From contig BGKB01000018.1 in assembly GCA_003116975.1 (NCBI GenBank), forward strand, positions 62,001 to 126,000: a DNA stretch of 64,000 nt. The letters run 5' to 3'. Origin of the DNA: Aurantiochytrium sp. KH105 (lineage: Eukaryota; Sar; Bigyra; Thraustochytrida; Thraustochytriidae). Every line of letters begins with the position of its first letter. Positions within the stretch are counted from its first letter, which is position 1. The position numbers were made by a program, and so were the translations under genes. The notes beneath the pieces were generated by a model. The model ran no database searches. It saw only the letters and a list, made by a program, of their open reading frames with translations, and was not told where the DNA came from. Of the stretch, positions 19,976 through 28,980 are shown in pieces.

Positions 19976-21397
19976 ATGCTCGTGGCTAACCTGGGCCTCC
20001 GGGGCGTGGACGTCCTCGAGGAGGTGTACGAGCAGCTCGAGGTGGAGTCCTTCTTTGACAGAGGCGTGGACCAGGAGGGCAAGTTCATCAAGGCGGTCCC
20101 GACGCAAGGCTGCGTGCACGTCGTGCGCCAGGAGATGGCCGTCGTCGACGTAGCGCACCAGCCGTGGGCTGTGAATCTCGGCACGAGCGGCCTCGACCGA
20201 TCCGTGGCCCTCTTTCTTGCCTGCGAGGAGCTGAGTCGCGTGGGCGTTGTCCACCTTGACTCCGAAGAGGCCGCCGCTTGGGCCACGGCTCGCCTTGCCC
20301 GCGAGGTCGGCAACAGTCTCCCGCTGCAGCAGGCAGTCGCCAATGCAGCAGCAGGAGGAGACGGCGCGTCGAGCAGTGGGTCTGGATCGCCGGGCCCGAA
20401 TCTGGGAACCTCAACACGGGGACGCAAGACGCCCCTGATCGACGCTTTTATTGTCGGGGGCTACCAAGACGAGAGCGGCCACTGCGAGGCAATTCTTCGG
20501 GCAGTGCTGGCTGGCCTCGCCGAGAGCGAGCACCGCATTCGTCTTGGCTTGGTTTGCGCAGGTCTCGTCAACGACTCGCAGCACAATGGAAATGACGAGG
20601 ACCGCAGAGGTCCTCGCTGCGCACTTGTCACCGCATGTACGCTGCAACTGAAACGGAGCAAGACCAACAGCCGCTTTCGCTATGTCGCCGTTCCCGTGCC
20701 TGGTTTCGAGGACCGTGGGCCTGCATTCGTCCTACGCTCGGCTCGGGCTTTGTTGGGCGAAGCCTCGCTCATGGCGCGCGCCGCGGCCCAGGCTTGGGAG
20801 AAGCGAGCAATGTCCTCCAAATATCGTCTCTCGCTCGGCGAAGCTCTCGTGGTCCGCGCTTTTTGTCCTGATACAGGACGCTTTGTCATTGCCCCATTTC
20901 GCCTCATGCGAATGGATCGCCAGAGCGCTGCTGTCCTGTTGAATGCGGCACGCGCAAACCCTGCCGATTTTCTTCGCCAAGTAGGCGCCGAGTACGTCGC
21001 GCCCTCGAATACCGCTCGCTTCATTGCGGACGCGTGTGAGGTCATTCGTTTCGTCGTTGCCAATCCAGACGCTGCCTCTACGTTTGCTGCCGTAGCTGGC
21101 AGCAGTGGATCGGGCGAGGAGGACTACTCGCTTTCCCTTGGCGGCATCAACAGCGATAGCAGCGGAATGAACAGCAGCGCGAGCGAACAGGACGAGGACT
21201 TTGGAAGCGAGAAGGGAGGCGTGGGCAGTGCGCTCGCGCCCATTGTTTTTGCGATTAACGAAGTCGGAAATGGCTGGGTGCCGTCACACCAGCAGCACAA
21301 GCTTTTCACAAACCCTCCAAAGCCCATGTTCAGCACCAGCAAGCAAAGCGAAACACCCTCACATCCACACGCATGTTTGTGGAGTGCCTGCTGCTAA
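19976..21397 (+). CDS. NTAN1-like protein N-terminal asparagine amidohydrolase
   Basis: This 473-residue protein resembles NTAN1, which deamidates N-terminal Asn to Asp in the Arg/N-degron pathway. Family blocks are GCVHVVRQEMAVVDVAHQ, IDAFIVGGYQDESGHCE, GFEDRGPAFVLRSARALLGE and the later FVIAPFRLMRMD. It is longer than the roughly 300-residue animal enzymes because of a Gly/Ser insert near residues 120-140 and a Ser/Asp-rich C-terminal extension. In the family the nucleophile is the Cys of a LG-x-DxATTC block. Here the matching block reads NLGTSGLDRSVALF, with Ser76 (codon at 20201) where Cys is expected. That comparison is from memory and should be aligned properly; the protein may be inactive or use Ser. 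Start ATG 19976, one exon. Confidence 0.8.
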   Translation: MLVANLGLRGVDVLEEVYEQLEVESFFDRGVDQEGKFIKAVPTQGCVHVVRQEMAVVDVAHQPWAVNLGTSGLDRSVALFLACEELSRVGVVHLDSEEAAAWATARLAREVGNSLPLQQAVANAAAGGDGASSSGSGSPGPNLGTSTRGRKTPLIDAFIVGGYQDESGHCEAILRAVLAGLAESEHRIRLGLVCAGLVNDSQHNGNDEDRRGPRCALVTACTLQLKRSKTNSRFRYVAVPVPGFEDRGPAFVLRSARALLGEASLMARAAAQAWEKRAMSSKYRLSLGEALVVRAFCPDTGRFVIAPFRLMRMDRQSAAVLLNAARANPADFLRQVGAEYVAPSNTARFIADACEVIRFVVANPDAASTFAAVAGSSGSGEEDYSLSLGGINSDSSGMNSSASEQDEDFGSEKGGVGSALAPIVFAINEVGNGWVPSHQQHKLFTNPPKPMFSTSKQSETPSHPHACLWSACC

Positions 21398-21585
21398 AGT
21401 GTCTGTTGTGATAATACTGCTACCCCTCCCAAAGGATACGACAATGGAAATTGAACAAGGTAAAGTATAAAAAGAAATAGATGAACTCGATATTCTCTCT
21501 GCCATGTGCACGTTACGTCAATCAGATTAGGGAGATGAGCTAGCGGTAGCCCTCAGACGGAAGAGGGGGCTACAAAGACGCTGAC

Positions 21586-22506
21586 TTAGAGCTCGCCGCT
21601 GTCAACAATGACGACACGCTTGGTGGGCTTGCCCGACTGAGTGCCGACGGACTCGATCTTCTTGACGAGCTCCTCACTCTCAGCGTCAGAGACCTTGCCA
21701 AAGACCACGTGGCGGCCGTCAAGCCACGGCGTCTTGACGGTGGTAATGAAGAACTGCGAGCCGTTCGTGTTAGGGCCGGCGTTGGCCATGGAGAGAATGT
21801 ACGGGCCAGTGTGCTTGAGCTGAAAGTTCTCGTCCTTGAACTTGCTGCCAAAGATCGACTCGCCACCACGGCCGTCGCCAGAGGTAAAGTCGCCACCCTG
21901 TTTACGATGTTTGTGAAAAGTTCAGGCTGTGTGAGTGAAAGTCCCTTTGGTTCATCACAGCGCAGCCTGTCTGCGCGCCGGCTGCACGATGGCTCAGTCA
22001 GAACGTACCTGGAGCATGAAGCCGGGGATGATGCGATGAAAGGCCGAGTCCTTGTAGCAGAGGGCCTGTGGAAAGCAAAGTAACATTCGTTAGATCAATG
22101 ATCGTCCGCTTGCTTGCCTGCTTTTTTGCGTGGGGTTTAGCTCGAAGACTTACCTTGCCGCTTGCACCAGTGCCCTTGTCGCACTTGGCAAGGTGGAGAA
22201 AGTTCTCGACGGTCTTGGGGACGACGTCGCCGTAGAGACCCATCTTAATCTGTGGTCGCACGCGAGCAGACATGCATCAAAATCATTCGCGTCAGTGTCG
22301 TGATTGGCCCTTGGAAAGTCATAGAGGCAAAGCAGGTCGTTAATCTTCTTGCAACGTACGCGTCCCTCGGCCTTGCCATCAATCTCGATGTCAAAGTACA
22401 CGGTGTGCGTGACCTCGGCGTCGGCGGCCTGCGCGACGGGCGCTGCGGCCAGCATCACCGCCGCCACGGCGGCCAGAAGAGCGCGCTTGAGCGAAGCCAT
22501 GGTCAT
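21586..22506 (-). CDS. secretory/ER cyclophilin-type peptidyl-prolyl isomerase, four exons
   Basis: Exons read on the minus strand: 22506-22360, 22249-22154, 22065-22009 and 21897-21586. All junctions have GT-AG ends and fall between codons, giving 203 residues. The N-terminus is a signal peptide ([20 protein letters not shown] then AQAADAE). The cyclophilin domain follows: [31 protein letters not shown], then [16 protein letters not shown] with the catalytic Arg and Phe, [16 protein letters not shown] and [13 protein letters not shown] with the cyclosporin-contact Trp. This is the cyclophilin B type, a folding helper of the secretory pathway; no KDEL-like tail (the protein ends in SGEL). A second ATG at 22500 has a better context. 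It is one of only a few clearly intron-containing genes in the window. Confidence 0.93.
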
Positions 22507-22918
22507 CTTCCTCCTTCGAATCGATGTATATGTATCTTGAGCCTGGCTGGTCCTTGGAGCTAGCTCTCAACAAGCAACCTGTCGTCTGTGTCGTGCGCGC
22601 GAGCGAGGAGCGCCGGCGAAAGAGAATTAGTCGTCAGCCTCGGTCTCAGGGCGCCTCGAGTCGAGCCTGCGGCCGTCTCGGAAACGCCAGCCCGCCAGCC
22701 TGAACGTACCCTTGCGAGTGTTTTCGGGTCTGCTGCTTTTGCCAACGTGGCATACAAACAACGACAAACAAATAAACGTTATTTTTTGCTCCGCCTCGCG
22801 TCCGACTTTAGCGACCTCTTGCGCGAGCATGCGAGCATGCGCGCGCCATATTTCTTTTGGAGAGAGGGAGAAAAAGGAAAGAGAGAGAGAGGGAGCGAGC
22901 TTGAATGCAAGTGGGAAA

Positions 22919-22961
<43 letters not shown>

Positions 22962-23149
22962 AGAAGAAGAACAAGTAATAGTACAAAACTCGTCTGGGAT
23001 CTGGATCGAGAGAGTCGGAAAATGGGATCCCCTCTGCGCTGGTGCTGACCTGTGACGATGTGGCTGACTGGCTGGCTGGCCGTTTAGCTGGCGGCCAACG
23101 AAATGAAATGAAGTGAATACAAGAGTCGGCAGTTGGCATCATTCAACTT
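22507..23149. other. intergenic region with CAT trinucleotide tract
   Basis: Contains the cyclophilin promoter side and the 3' flank of the DCAF12-like gene, with an uninterrupted CAT repeat (about 22919-22956) and GCTG-type simple sequence near 23065-23090. No gene recognised. Confidence 0.5.
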
Positions 23150-24460
23150 TCACGACGCCGATGAAAGCAATGTAGAAAAGCTCTCATTGTCCATGTACGT
23201 GAGAGCGCCGCCTGCGAGAAGTAGCGAAGACCCTGTGGGATCCCATGCATGCGTGAAAACACACGCTGACGCCTCGTACCGGAAGGGGAGATACGCGTTG
23301 GGCTTGCGCATATCCACAATCGACACTTTGCCCTCGCAACACCCTCGCGTGAGGTAATGACCGCGCATGGAAATGGTTCGCAAGGCGCCGTCCGAAGGAT
23401 CTGCCGCGGGAAGCACCAAGGCAGGGCTTTCCATGGCACGAGTATCAAAGGTTCTTATTTCTGAACGCATGGCAATTCCGAACATGCGAGTATCTTCATC
23501 ATGTGTGGCAACGCACGGCGCAAGAGTATTCCATGCGGAGAGATGTAGTGCGCCTTTGGAAAAGGCTACGCCCTTGTTGACGTCCCAAAGCAAAACGGCC
23601 TTGTTCACATGGGAAGTCTCGGGTGCAATGCTGACGAGCTTGGAGCGGTCTCCGCTGTCGCTGGCAAAACTTTGGCAGGCTCTGACTTTGGCGCCGCCGT
23701 GCGCGTCAGGATAGCGCGAAATGGTGCGAAGCTGGCCTGTTTCAGGCAGAGACTGGGCATGAGAGCCTCCCAGGTCTGCACCCGCGCTACGATAAAGATC
23801 TTCTGGGACCTCGCGGACGTGAATGGATCCATCGCGAGAGGCCGAGACCAAGGTCGTGTCATTGAGCCACGTGACAGCAAAGATCCAGTCGTGATGGCTG
23901 CCATCAAGAGGGCCGCAGTGGGTCAGTGGCTCTAGGTCTGAAGTTCGGAAGAGTCCCACGGTTGCTGGTCGCCGGCCTACGCCCGCACTGGCTAGCATCG
24001 TGCGAGATGGGTTGACGGCAACGTCATGAATACCTCCGGCCTCTTCGCCTCTCGAGTCAACGGGGGCGGCGCGTGACCGGCGTGGCAGGCGGACCTCTGC
24101 GGCCGTGGCCTGCAGCGAGGCGACCTCGTCGTGCGGCGCGACTCGAATGAGCCGCCCGCACTTTGTGCCAAGAACAGCATCTTTGGCACTGATCCATGTT
24201 GCGCAAAACACCTTGTCCACCTCGCCGCCACCTAAAGGCACGTCCAGCGCGGCGTCCTGGTCGTCTTCCTGGCCTTGCTGCTGCTGCTGTTGCTGCTGCT
24301 GTCGTGCTTCGCGTGCACTCGCAGAAACTTCGAGTCTCAGTTCCCTGGGCTTGAGGGTCTTCAGCAGCCTCTCGAAGTTGCCCAGCACGCGTTTCCCGCC
24401 GCGGAGCTCGCTCTGCACGAGCTCGTCGAAGCTCCCGCGCCGCGCGCGTCCGCGCTTCAT
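23150..24460 (-). CDS. DCAF12-like WD40 protein (CRL4 substrate receptor)
   Basis: This 436-residue WD40 protein most resembles DCAF12, a DDB1-CUL4 receptor known in animals to recognise C-terminal acidic degrons. The matching blocks are VFCATWISAKDAVLGTKCG, IHDVAVNPSRTMLASAG, HDWIFAVTWLNDTTLVSASR (followed by DGSIHVREV) and FTHAWDPTGSSLLLAGGAL near the end. The basic N-terminus (MKRGRARRG) precedes a Gln run at about residues 54-62. The protein is a little shorter than the roughly 450-residue human protein. It is one exon and lies head-to-head with the class IV aminotransferase gene, 276 bp apart. The family assignment rests on several shared blocks, not only on generic WD repeats. Confidence 0.8.
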   Translation of the reverse strand: MKRGRARRGSFDELVQSELRGGKRVLGNFERLLKTLKPRELRLEVSASAREARQQQQQQQQQGQEDDQDAALDVPLGGGEVDKVFCATWISAKDAVLGTKCGRLIRVAPHDEVASLQATAAEVRLPRRSRAAPVDSRGEEAGGIHDVAVNPSRTMLASAGVGRRPATVGLFRTSDLEPLTHCGPLDGSHHDWIFAVTWLNDTTLVSASRDGSIHVREVPEDLYRSAGADLGGSHAQSLPETGQLRTISRYPDAHGGAKVRACQSFASDSGDRSKLVSIAPETSHVNKAVLLWDVNKGVAFSKGALHLSAWNTLAPCVATHDEDTRMFGIAMRSEIRTFDTRAMESPALVLPAADPSDGALRTISMRGHYLTRGCCEGKVSIVDMRKPNAYLPFRYEASACVFTHAWDPTGSSLLLAGGALTYMDNESFSTLLSSAS

Positions 24461-24736
24461 CCTCGCCCGCCTCCGCGAGCGAGCCGCCGTTGCTGTTCTG
24501 GTGAACGAACATCGTCAACGAACGGAACTTGCCATTCGCTTGCCATGCCTCTTTGAAAAATCGATGCCATGCCGCCCACCGAGCGAGCACGAGCAGCAAA
24601 AGCGCAACAGCGCAACAGCGAGGGCGCCAGAGCCGCGACCCCGCGCGCCTCGCGGCCTCTGCGGGCGGGCGCAGCGCGCAGGGACGGCCTGCGCGCGACG
24701 GGCGGCGAGGCCAGAAAAGTCGCCAAGCTGGAGACG
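24461..24736. promoter_or_regulatory. short divergent promoter (DCAF12-like / aminotransferase)
   Basis: 276 bp of GC-rich DNA between two divergent ATGs. No repeats or core motifs recognised. Confidence 0.4.
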
Positions 24737-25702
24737 ATGGCATCGGCGCCGGCATGGCTCGAGGTGGGACGCGGCCGCGAGGAGGCCGCGGCAGCGCTGC
24801 ACGAGGCCGCGCGGGGCGGGGCTAGAGCCTTCGTGCTCGGCGCGTCAGACCTCGTTTCCGAAGAACGCGGTCAAGACGCTGGGAAGGACCTCGGCGGCCG
24901 CCAAGGGGTCTACACCTGCATGCGGACGAGCTGTAGTCGAATGAAGGCGCTGCGAGACGGCGCCCGGGAAGAAGAGGGCTGGCCCGCTGGTCCTTGGGTC
25001 GCCTCGGTGATCAAGCTGGAGATGCATGTGAAGCGGATCTCGTCCTTTTTGCCTGAATGCACCCCTGCGATTGCTCTATCGGCCGTGCGCGATATCCTCC
25101 ACGCCTTTGGAAATGTCGACGATGAAGCGGTGCTCGTGACGCTCGTTGCCTGTCCCGTGGACGCAAAGACCTCTCGTCTCTTTGCTCACGCCATGCTGGC
25201 GCCGCCCTTGTCTTCTTCCGTGGAGCTTATATCTTTTACGAATCGTCGCACCGCGGGAGGAAACCGGCAAGGGGGCGTTCCGCTCGCAAAAACGATCTCG
25301 TGGATCCGAGATCGTGCCCCCCTCGAAAAGGCGGAGCATCGGGAAGGGATCGCAGAAATCATTATGCTCGACAAGGATGGCGATCAAGTTTTGGAGGGCC
25401 TTATTTCAAACGTATTCGTAGTAAGCCGTGAAGGCGTTGTGTGGACTGCGCCCAAAGACGTTTTATGTGGAAGCACACGAGCTCTGGTTATAAACTGTTG
25501 TCTAAAGCTTGACATACCTTTAGCGTTGCGCGCCCCAAGGCTCACTGAAGTAGATCAGTGGGCTGCGGTGCTACTGACAAGCGCTAACAAACCCGCGGTC
25601 GAAGTGCGTGCAATTCTCCTACCTGGCGAAAGTGCAGCCCGACCAATGCCAGGCCACGAGGTTGCCACCAAACTTCAAGCGAACGTCCGGGAGGCATTTT
25701 GA
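24737..25702 (+). CDS. class IV PLP-dependent aminotransferase-like protein
   Basis: The 321-residue protein belongs to fold-type IV PLP enzymes (branched-chain aminotransferase, D-amino-acid aminotransferase, aminodeoxychorismate lyase). The putative PLP lysine is in PLAKTISWIRDR (about residue 188), followed by EIIMLDKDGDQVLEGLISNV, where the EG-x-SN pattern is the family glutamate and turn, and CGSTRALVINCC, the phosphate-binding segment. It looks closest to the plant and protist class IV proteins of unsettled substrate. The start MASAPAW at 24737 is chosen because upstream codons are low complexity. Its stop lies only about 50 bp before the left breakpoint of the tandem duplication. Confidence 0.82.
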   Translation: MASAPAWLEVGRGREEAAAALHEAARGGARAFVLGASDLVSEERGQDAGKDLGGRQGVYTCMRTSCSRMKALRDGAREEEGWPAGPWVASVIKLEMHVKRISSFLPECTPAIALSAVRDILHAFGNVDDEAVLVTLVACPVDAKTSRLFAHAMLAPPLSSSVELISFTNRRTAGGNRQGGVPLAKTISWIRDRAPLEKAEHREGIAEIIMLDKDGDQVLEGLISNVFVVSREGVVWTAPKDVLCGSTRALVINCCLKLDIPLALRAPRLTEVDQWAAVLLTSANKPAVEVRAILLPGESAARPMPGHEVATKLQANVREAF

Positions 25703-25946
25703 ATAGTGCGCGTGCTAGGCTCTGAGATTAATACCAAGCACTCGGGAGAAACACAGCATGATCTGAACTCGAGTTTTGTCTTTCTTGAGAATGTAAAGTC
25801 TTGATAAATAGCATCTTGCGAGTCTCCCTCACAGAAATCCCTCTTGCATCTCATGCACGTTTCCTTCAAGAGCACGCAAAATGCAAGATACATCAAAAGT
25901 GGAAGAACAAAACAAAATCACTCGCAGTCTTTTAGAAGGTAAGAAG

Positions 25947-26777
25947 TTAACGAGTCGCCGTCATGGTCATGTTGGGCGTTTCGCCCGTCCCCTCGCCCAC
26001 GGAAACAACAATGAGGTCACTGACGAGCTTGGCCTTTTCAGCATCAGTCATGACGTTGCCCGTCTCCTCAAGAGCAGCGATGGCTTTGATAGCAATGTCG
26101 ACAGAGCCCTCCACCAAAAGCTGGCGCGCCTGGATCAGAGCGGCCGCTTGCTGTTTCCTGAGCATTGCCTGCGCAATCTCAGGCGCATATTGAAGTCCAT
26201 TGAGCGTGACGCTCTGAATGTGGGCGCCAGCGGTCGCCACACGCGGCGCAAGAATGCGCACTGTCTCGTCGGACACTTCATCGGACTTTTCCTTGAGCTC
26301 ATCGTACGTGTACGCGCCAATGACTTCTTTGAGAGCGGCCGACGCGGCATTGCGCACGTAGTTGTCTGCATTGCGCACGTTGAGCATCGCTTTGCGCGGT
26401 TCCACAATGCGGTAGACCAGAATTGCGCTGATGATGACGGGGTTACCCACGAGGTCCGTGATTTTCTGTGCAGGAATGTCATACGAGCGCTGAGTGGTGC
26501 TGACAACGCGAAGGTCACGGCCGCAAGGATTGGACCAGTGGCAACCCTCCTCCGTGACCACCTCGGACACGACGCCGCAGTTTACAACAATGGCCTCTTC
26601 CTTGGGCGCGAGGGTCCACCAACCCGTACAAAAGCTGCAGGGCAGGCACGCGATGCAGCAGCACAAGGCGCATTTCGAAGTTCCGAGCTCAATGTCTTTG
26701 AAGTTGTCTTCAAAGTCCCCGTCCAGGTTTCTGTCCATCTCCATGGGCGCCGCGAGCGGCATGTCCTCCTTGTCCAT
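25947..26777 (-). CDS. SPFH/band 7 protein A, copy 1
   Basis: The 276-residue SPFH-domain protein has an acidic N-terminus, then a Cys cluster (seven Cys between residues 36 and 50, around CALCCCIACLPCSFCTGWW) that probably serves as a membrane-anchor or acylation region. The SPFH domain follows (about 58-240), with GCHWSNPC and NGLQYAPEIAQAMLRKQQAA. The last block strongly recalls a short bacterial SPFH group with LAYAPEIAQAMLRRQQA, so a bacterial-type origin is plausible. Such proteins form membrane-associated oligomers; the role here is unknown. It is one exon. The ATG at 26777 (MDKED) is shared with copy 2, whereas the open frame upstream of it is not conserved. Divergent from B1. Confidence 0.88.
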   Translation of the reverse strand: MDKEDMPLAAPMEMDRNLDGDFEDNFKDIELGTSKCALCCCIACLPCSFCTGWWTLAPKEEAIVVNCGVVSEVVTEEGCHWSNPCGRDLRVVSTTQRSYDIPAQKITDLVGNPVIISAILVYRIVEPRKAMLNVRNADNYVRNAASAALKEVIGAYTYDELKEKSDEVSDETVRILAPRVATAGAHIQSVTLNGLQYAPEIAQAMLRKQQAAALIQARQLLVEGSVDIAIKAIAALEETGNVMTDAEKAKLVSDLIVVSVGEGTGETPNMTMTATR

Positions 26778-27492
26778 GATTCTTTCGTGGCGTGAGAGAG
26801 TGCGCGTCGCCAAGGGTTCTTTCTACCTGCTCGACGACGCCGTCCAGATAGTCGGTTTGCAGCGATACCACTCCTGCTGGTGCCGGTGCTGGTGCTGCTG
26901 CTGCTACCTCTCCGCGCGTCGCTCACCGCCCTCTCCTCCAGCGCACACGAGTACGGGCCACGGCTCTTCTTCGTGTCCTTCGCCAGCGCTCGACGCGGCA
27001 CGTGCGAGCAAGCGAGCTCCTTTCCCCCCTTCGTACAGCTCGCGGCGGTCCCTCGTCCTCTGGCCGCTGCCGACCGCGCGAGCACTCGGAGAGACAACCG
27101 GCGAGCGAGCGGCGTCCTCGCGCTCGCCCGGGCCGCCGGAAAGCAGTTTGCGGCCGCTTGCTGCTGCACGAGGGGAGGGAGGGCCAGCTTGCGCTCCCCT
27201 TGTCGCTCTTGTCGCTTTTGTCGCTGCCGCGGTGTGTGCGAGTCTGCATTTCCAGCGGCAACGCGATGCAATGCACACCCCCTCCCGCCCATACCTTACA
27301 ACGTATACGCCCTAGCGCACGCGGCCGTACGACGCGTGCACGTTCCGCGCGGCCGCCTCGGTCATTGCAGCAAAGCGCGAATCGCTCGCGACCGGGCGTG
27401 CCGTCCCTTCCTTTCCTTTCCTTTCCTTTCCTCTGGGCGCCGCGAGCGAGCGGGCGAGAGAGCGAGCAATCTCCGAGCGGCGGGCGGGAGAG
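26778..27492. promoter_or_regulatory. bidirectional promoter of SPFH pair, copy 1
   Basis: 715 bp between the A1 and B1 start codons. Conserved in copy 2 at both ends; the middle part is where copy 2 carries an extra minisatellite. Contains a TTTCC tract near 27410-27432. Long ORFs here are compositional. Confidence 0.6.
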
Positions 27493-28460
27493 ATGGGCCC
27501 CCCTCCGGGCGAGATGATGCTGGCGCCCTCGGTCACGGACATGAACCGCGGCTCGGACTTCAAGGAGGTCGAGCTGACCACGAGCCCGCTGGCCACGGCG
27601 CTCGGGTGTCTGGCCTTTCCCTGCACGATCATCAACGGCTGGTGGGTACTCAGTACGTTAGCCTCGCGAGCCGAGACGGCACGTGCCTGATGAATGAAAA
27701 CGACAAGCTTGGTCGGCCCTCTTTGACCATTGCCTTTCGACGACACCGAAATGGACGACGGAACGAACAAACTAACCCTTCTGCTTTGTGCTTCTCTTTT
27801 TTGCTTTCCGCAGACCCCCGCGAGGAGTCGATCTCCTTGCATTTTGGCAAGCTCACAGGGCACTACGAAACGCCCGGGTGCCACTTCACGAACCCCTGCG
27901 GGCTCGAAATGCTCAAGGTCAGCACGTCCCAGATCAGCGTGGTGCTCAATACACAGCGCGTGCTGGACGCAGACGCCAATCCTGTTGTCGTATCTGCCGT
28001 GCTCAACTATCGCGTCGTGGACGCGGCCAAGGCGCTGCTCAACGTGGAGCGACCCAACGCCTTTGTGGAGACTCAGGCCGCCGCCGTGGTCAAGGAGGTC
28101 GTCTCACGCTTTACCTACGATGAGCTCAAGACACAAACTGCAGACATTAACCGACGATGCCGCGAGGCGCTGCAGCCTCGAGTCGACATTGCCGGTGCAC
28201 TGGTCCAGACATGTGCTCTCAACGAGTTGAATTATGCCCAAGAAATTGCCAGCGCCATGCTCAAGAAGCAGCAAGCGCGTGCCGTGGTTGAGGCGCGCAA
28301 TCTCTTGGTGCAGGGTGCTGTCGAGATTTCCAACGATGCCGTCGAACGTCTCGAGAATGCTCAGGTGCGAATGGACAGTCACGAGAGGGCTCGTCTCATT
28401 TCAAATCTCGTGCTTGTTACCTCTGGCGATGTCACTGCCTCTCCAGTGCTGAATCTCTAG
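27493..28460 (+). CDS. SPFH/band 7 protein B, copy 1
   Basis: Two exons: 27493-27652 and 27814-28460, with a 161-nt intron (donor gtacgt, acceptor cag) that contains in-frame stops, so splicing is required. The product has 268 residues. The N-terminus has the anchor LGCLAFPCTIINGWWVL, then NPREESISLHFGK opens the SPFH domain, with GCHFTNPCG and NELNYAQEIASAMLKKQQAR. The WW-x-L-x-P-x-EE junction is also found in protein A, so A and B are old paralogues and could assemble together. The spliced codon (A + AC) gives Asn; in copy 2 it gives Asp. Confidence 0.9.
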
Positions 28461-28854
28461 CTTGCGCTGTGCTCCTCAATTCTGTGCTCTCTTTGATAAG
28501 CCAACAAAAACCTTTGTTTTTACCTTTTGTTCAATCCAGGCTCTCGTGAAAAGATCTTCATGTTTTGGTTCAATCCAGGCTCTCGTGAAGATATACCCGT
28601 TTCTTGCTCCTCCTCCTCACCGCTCATTCTCAAATGTGGGTGGCACACCACCAGAGCAGTCAAGCCTATCTTTAGCACTTTTGACTTTTCACGGTTCAAG
28701 GTAAAAACACGTTGAAAAAGAACAGGAAGAAGGCAAGGGGCGGCAGTGGTAAAGAGTAAGAGAAGGTAAATACTGTTTGTTATTTTCTAAAATGATGATT
28801 TGCCTCTGATTCCGCGTCCGTCTCCAAAAACATTTTCCATCCTCTTCTTCGTGA
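28461..28854. other. 3' flank of B1, duplicated spacer
   Basis: Near-identical to 33683-34082. It contains a short internal direct repeat (TTCAATCCAGGCTCTCGTGA, twice near 28530 and 28570) and no gene. It is the original spacer between gene B and the acyl-CoA synthetase 3' end. Confidence 0.7.
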
Positions 28855-28937
28855 TTAAAGCTTGGAGGTGGAGTTGATGTCGGCGTACATGGCGTCGATC
28901 TCCGGAGCAAAGTAGTCCTTGGCCTTGTTGCGCACAA
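28855..28937 (-). pseudogene. 3' stub of the long-chain acyl-CoA synthetase gene
   Basis: 83 bp identical to the end of the intact synthetase gene at 34083-34165, including the stop codon and the C-terminal SKL codons. The homology ends abruptly at 28937. It has no start or catalytic domain and is a duplication by-product that marks the breakpoint. Confidence 0.9.
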
Positions 28938-28980
28938 CATGGTCTGAACTAGACTTTTGTCTTAAGAACTGGCTCATAAT

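Larger units (their letters stand above)
25752..28937. repeat. tandem segmental duplication, copy 1
   Basis: A unit of about 3.18 kb contains gene A1 (minus), gene B1 (plus), their shared promoter, the B1 3' flank and the last 83 bp of the acyl-CoA synthetase coding region. It is followed directly by copy 2: the sequence after 28937 (ggtctgaactagacttttgt) is the diverged counterpart of 25761 onward. The breakpoint shares a short CACA(A/G)CATG motif with the left end. Confidence 0.9.

Noticed and set aside
18454..19989. A 511-residue open frame antisense to PSMB2 and through its promoter
   Set aside because: It is the shadow of the proteasome gene continued through TTTC, CTCTG and GCAA repeats; no domain and highly biased composition.
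26582..27292. Proteins encoded within the SPFH bidirectional promoter
   Set aside because: Frames are not conserved between the two duplicate copies despite high DNA similarity, so they are not under coding constraint.
28689..28940. A small independent gene on the minus strand before the TIR element
   Set aside because: It is the duplicated 3' end of the acyl-CoA synthetase gene plus flanking spacer.
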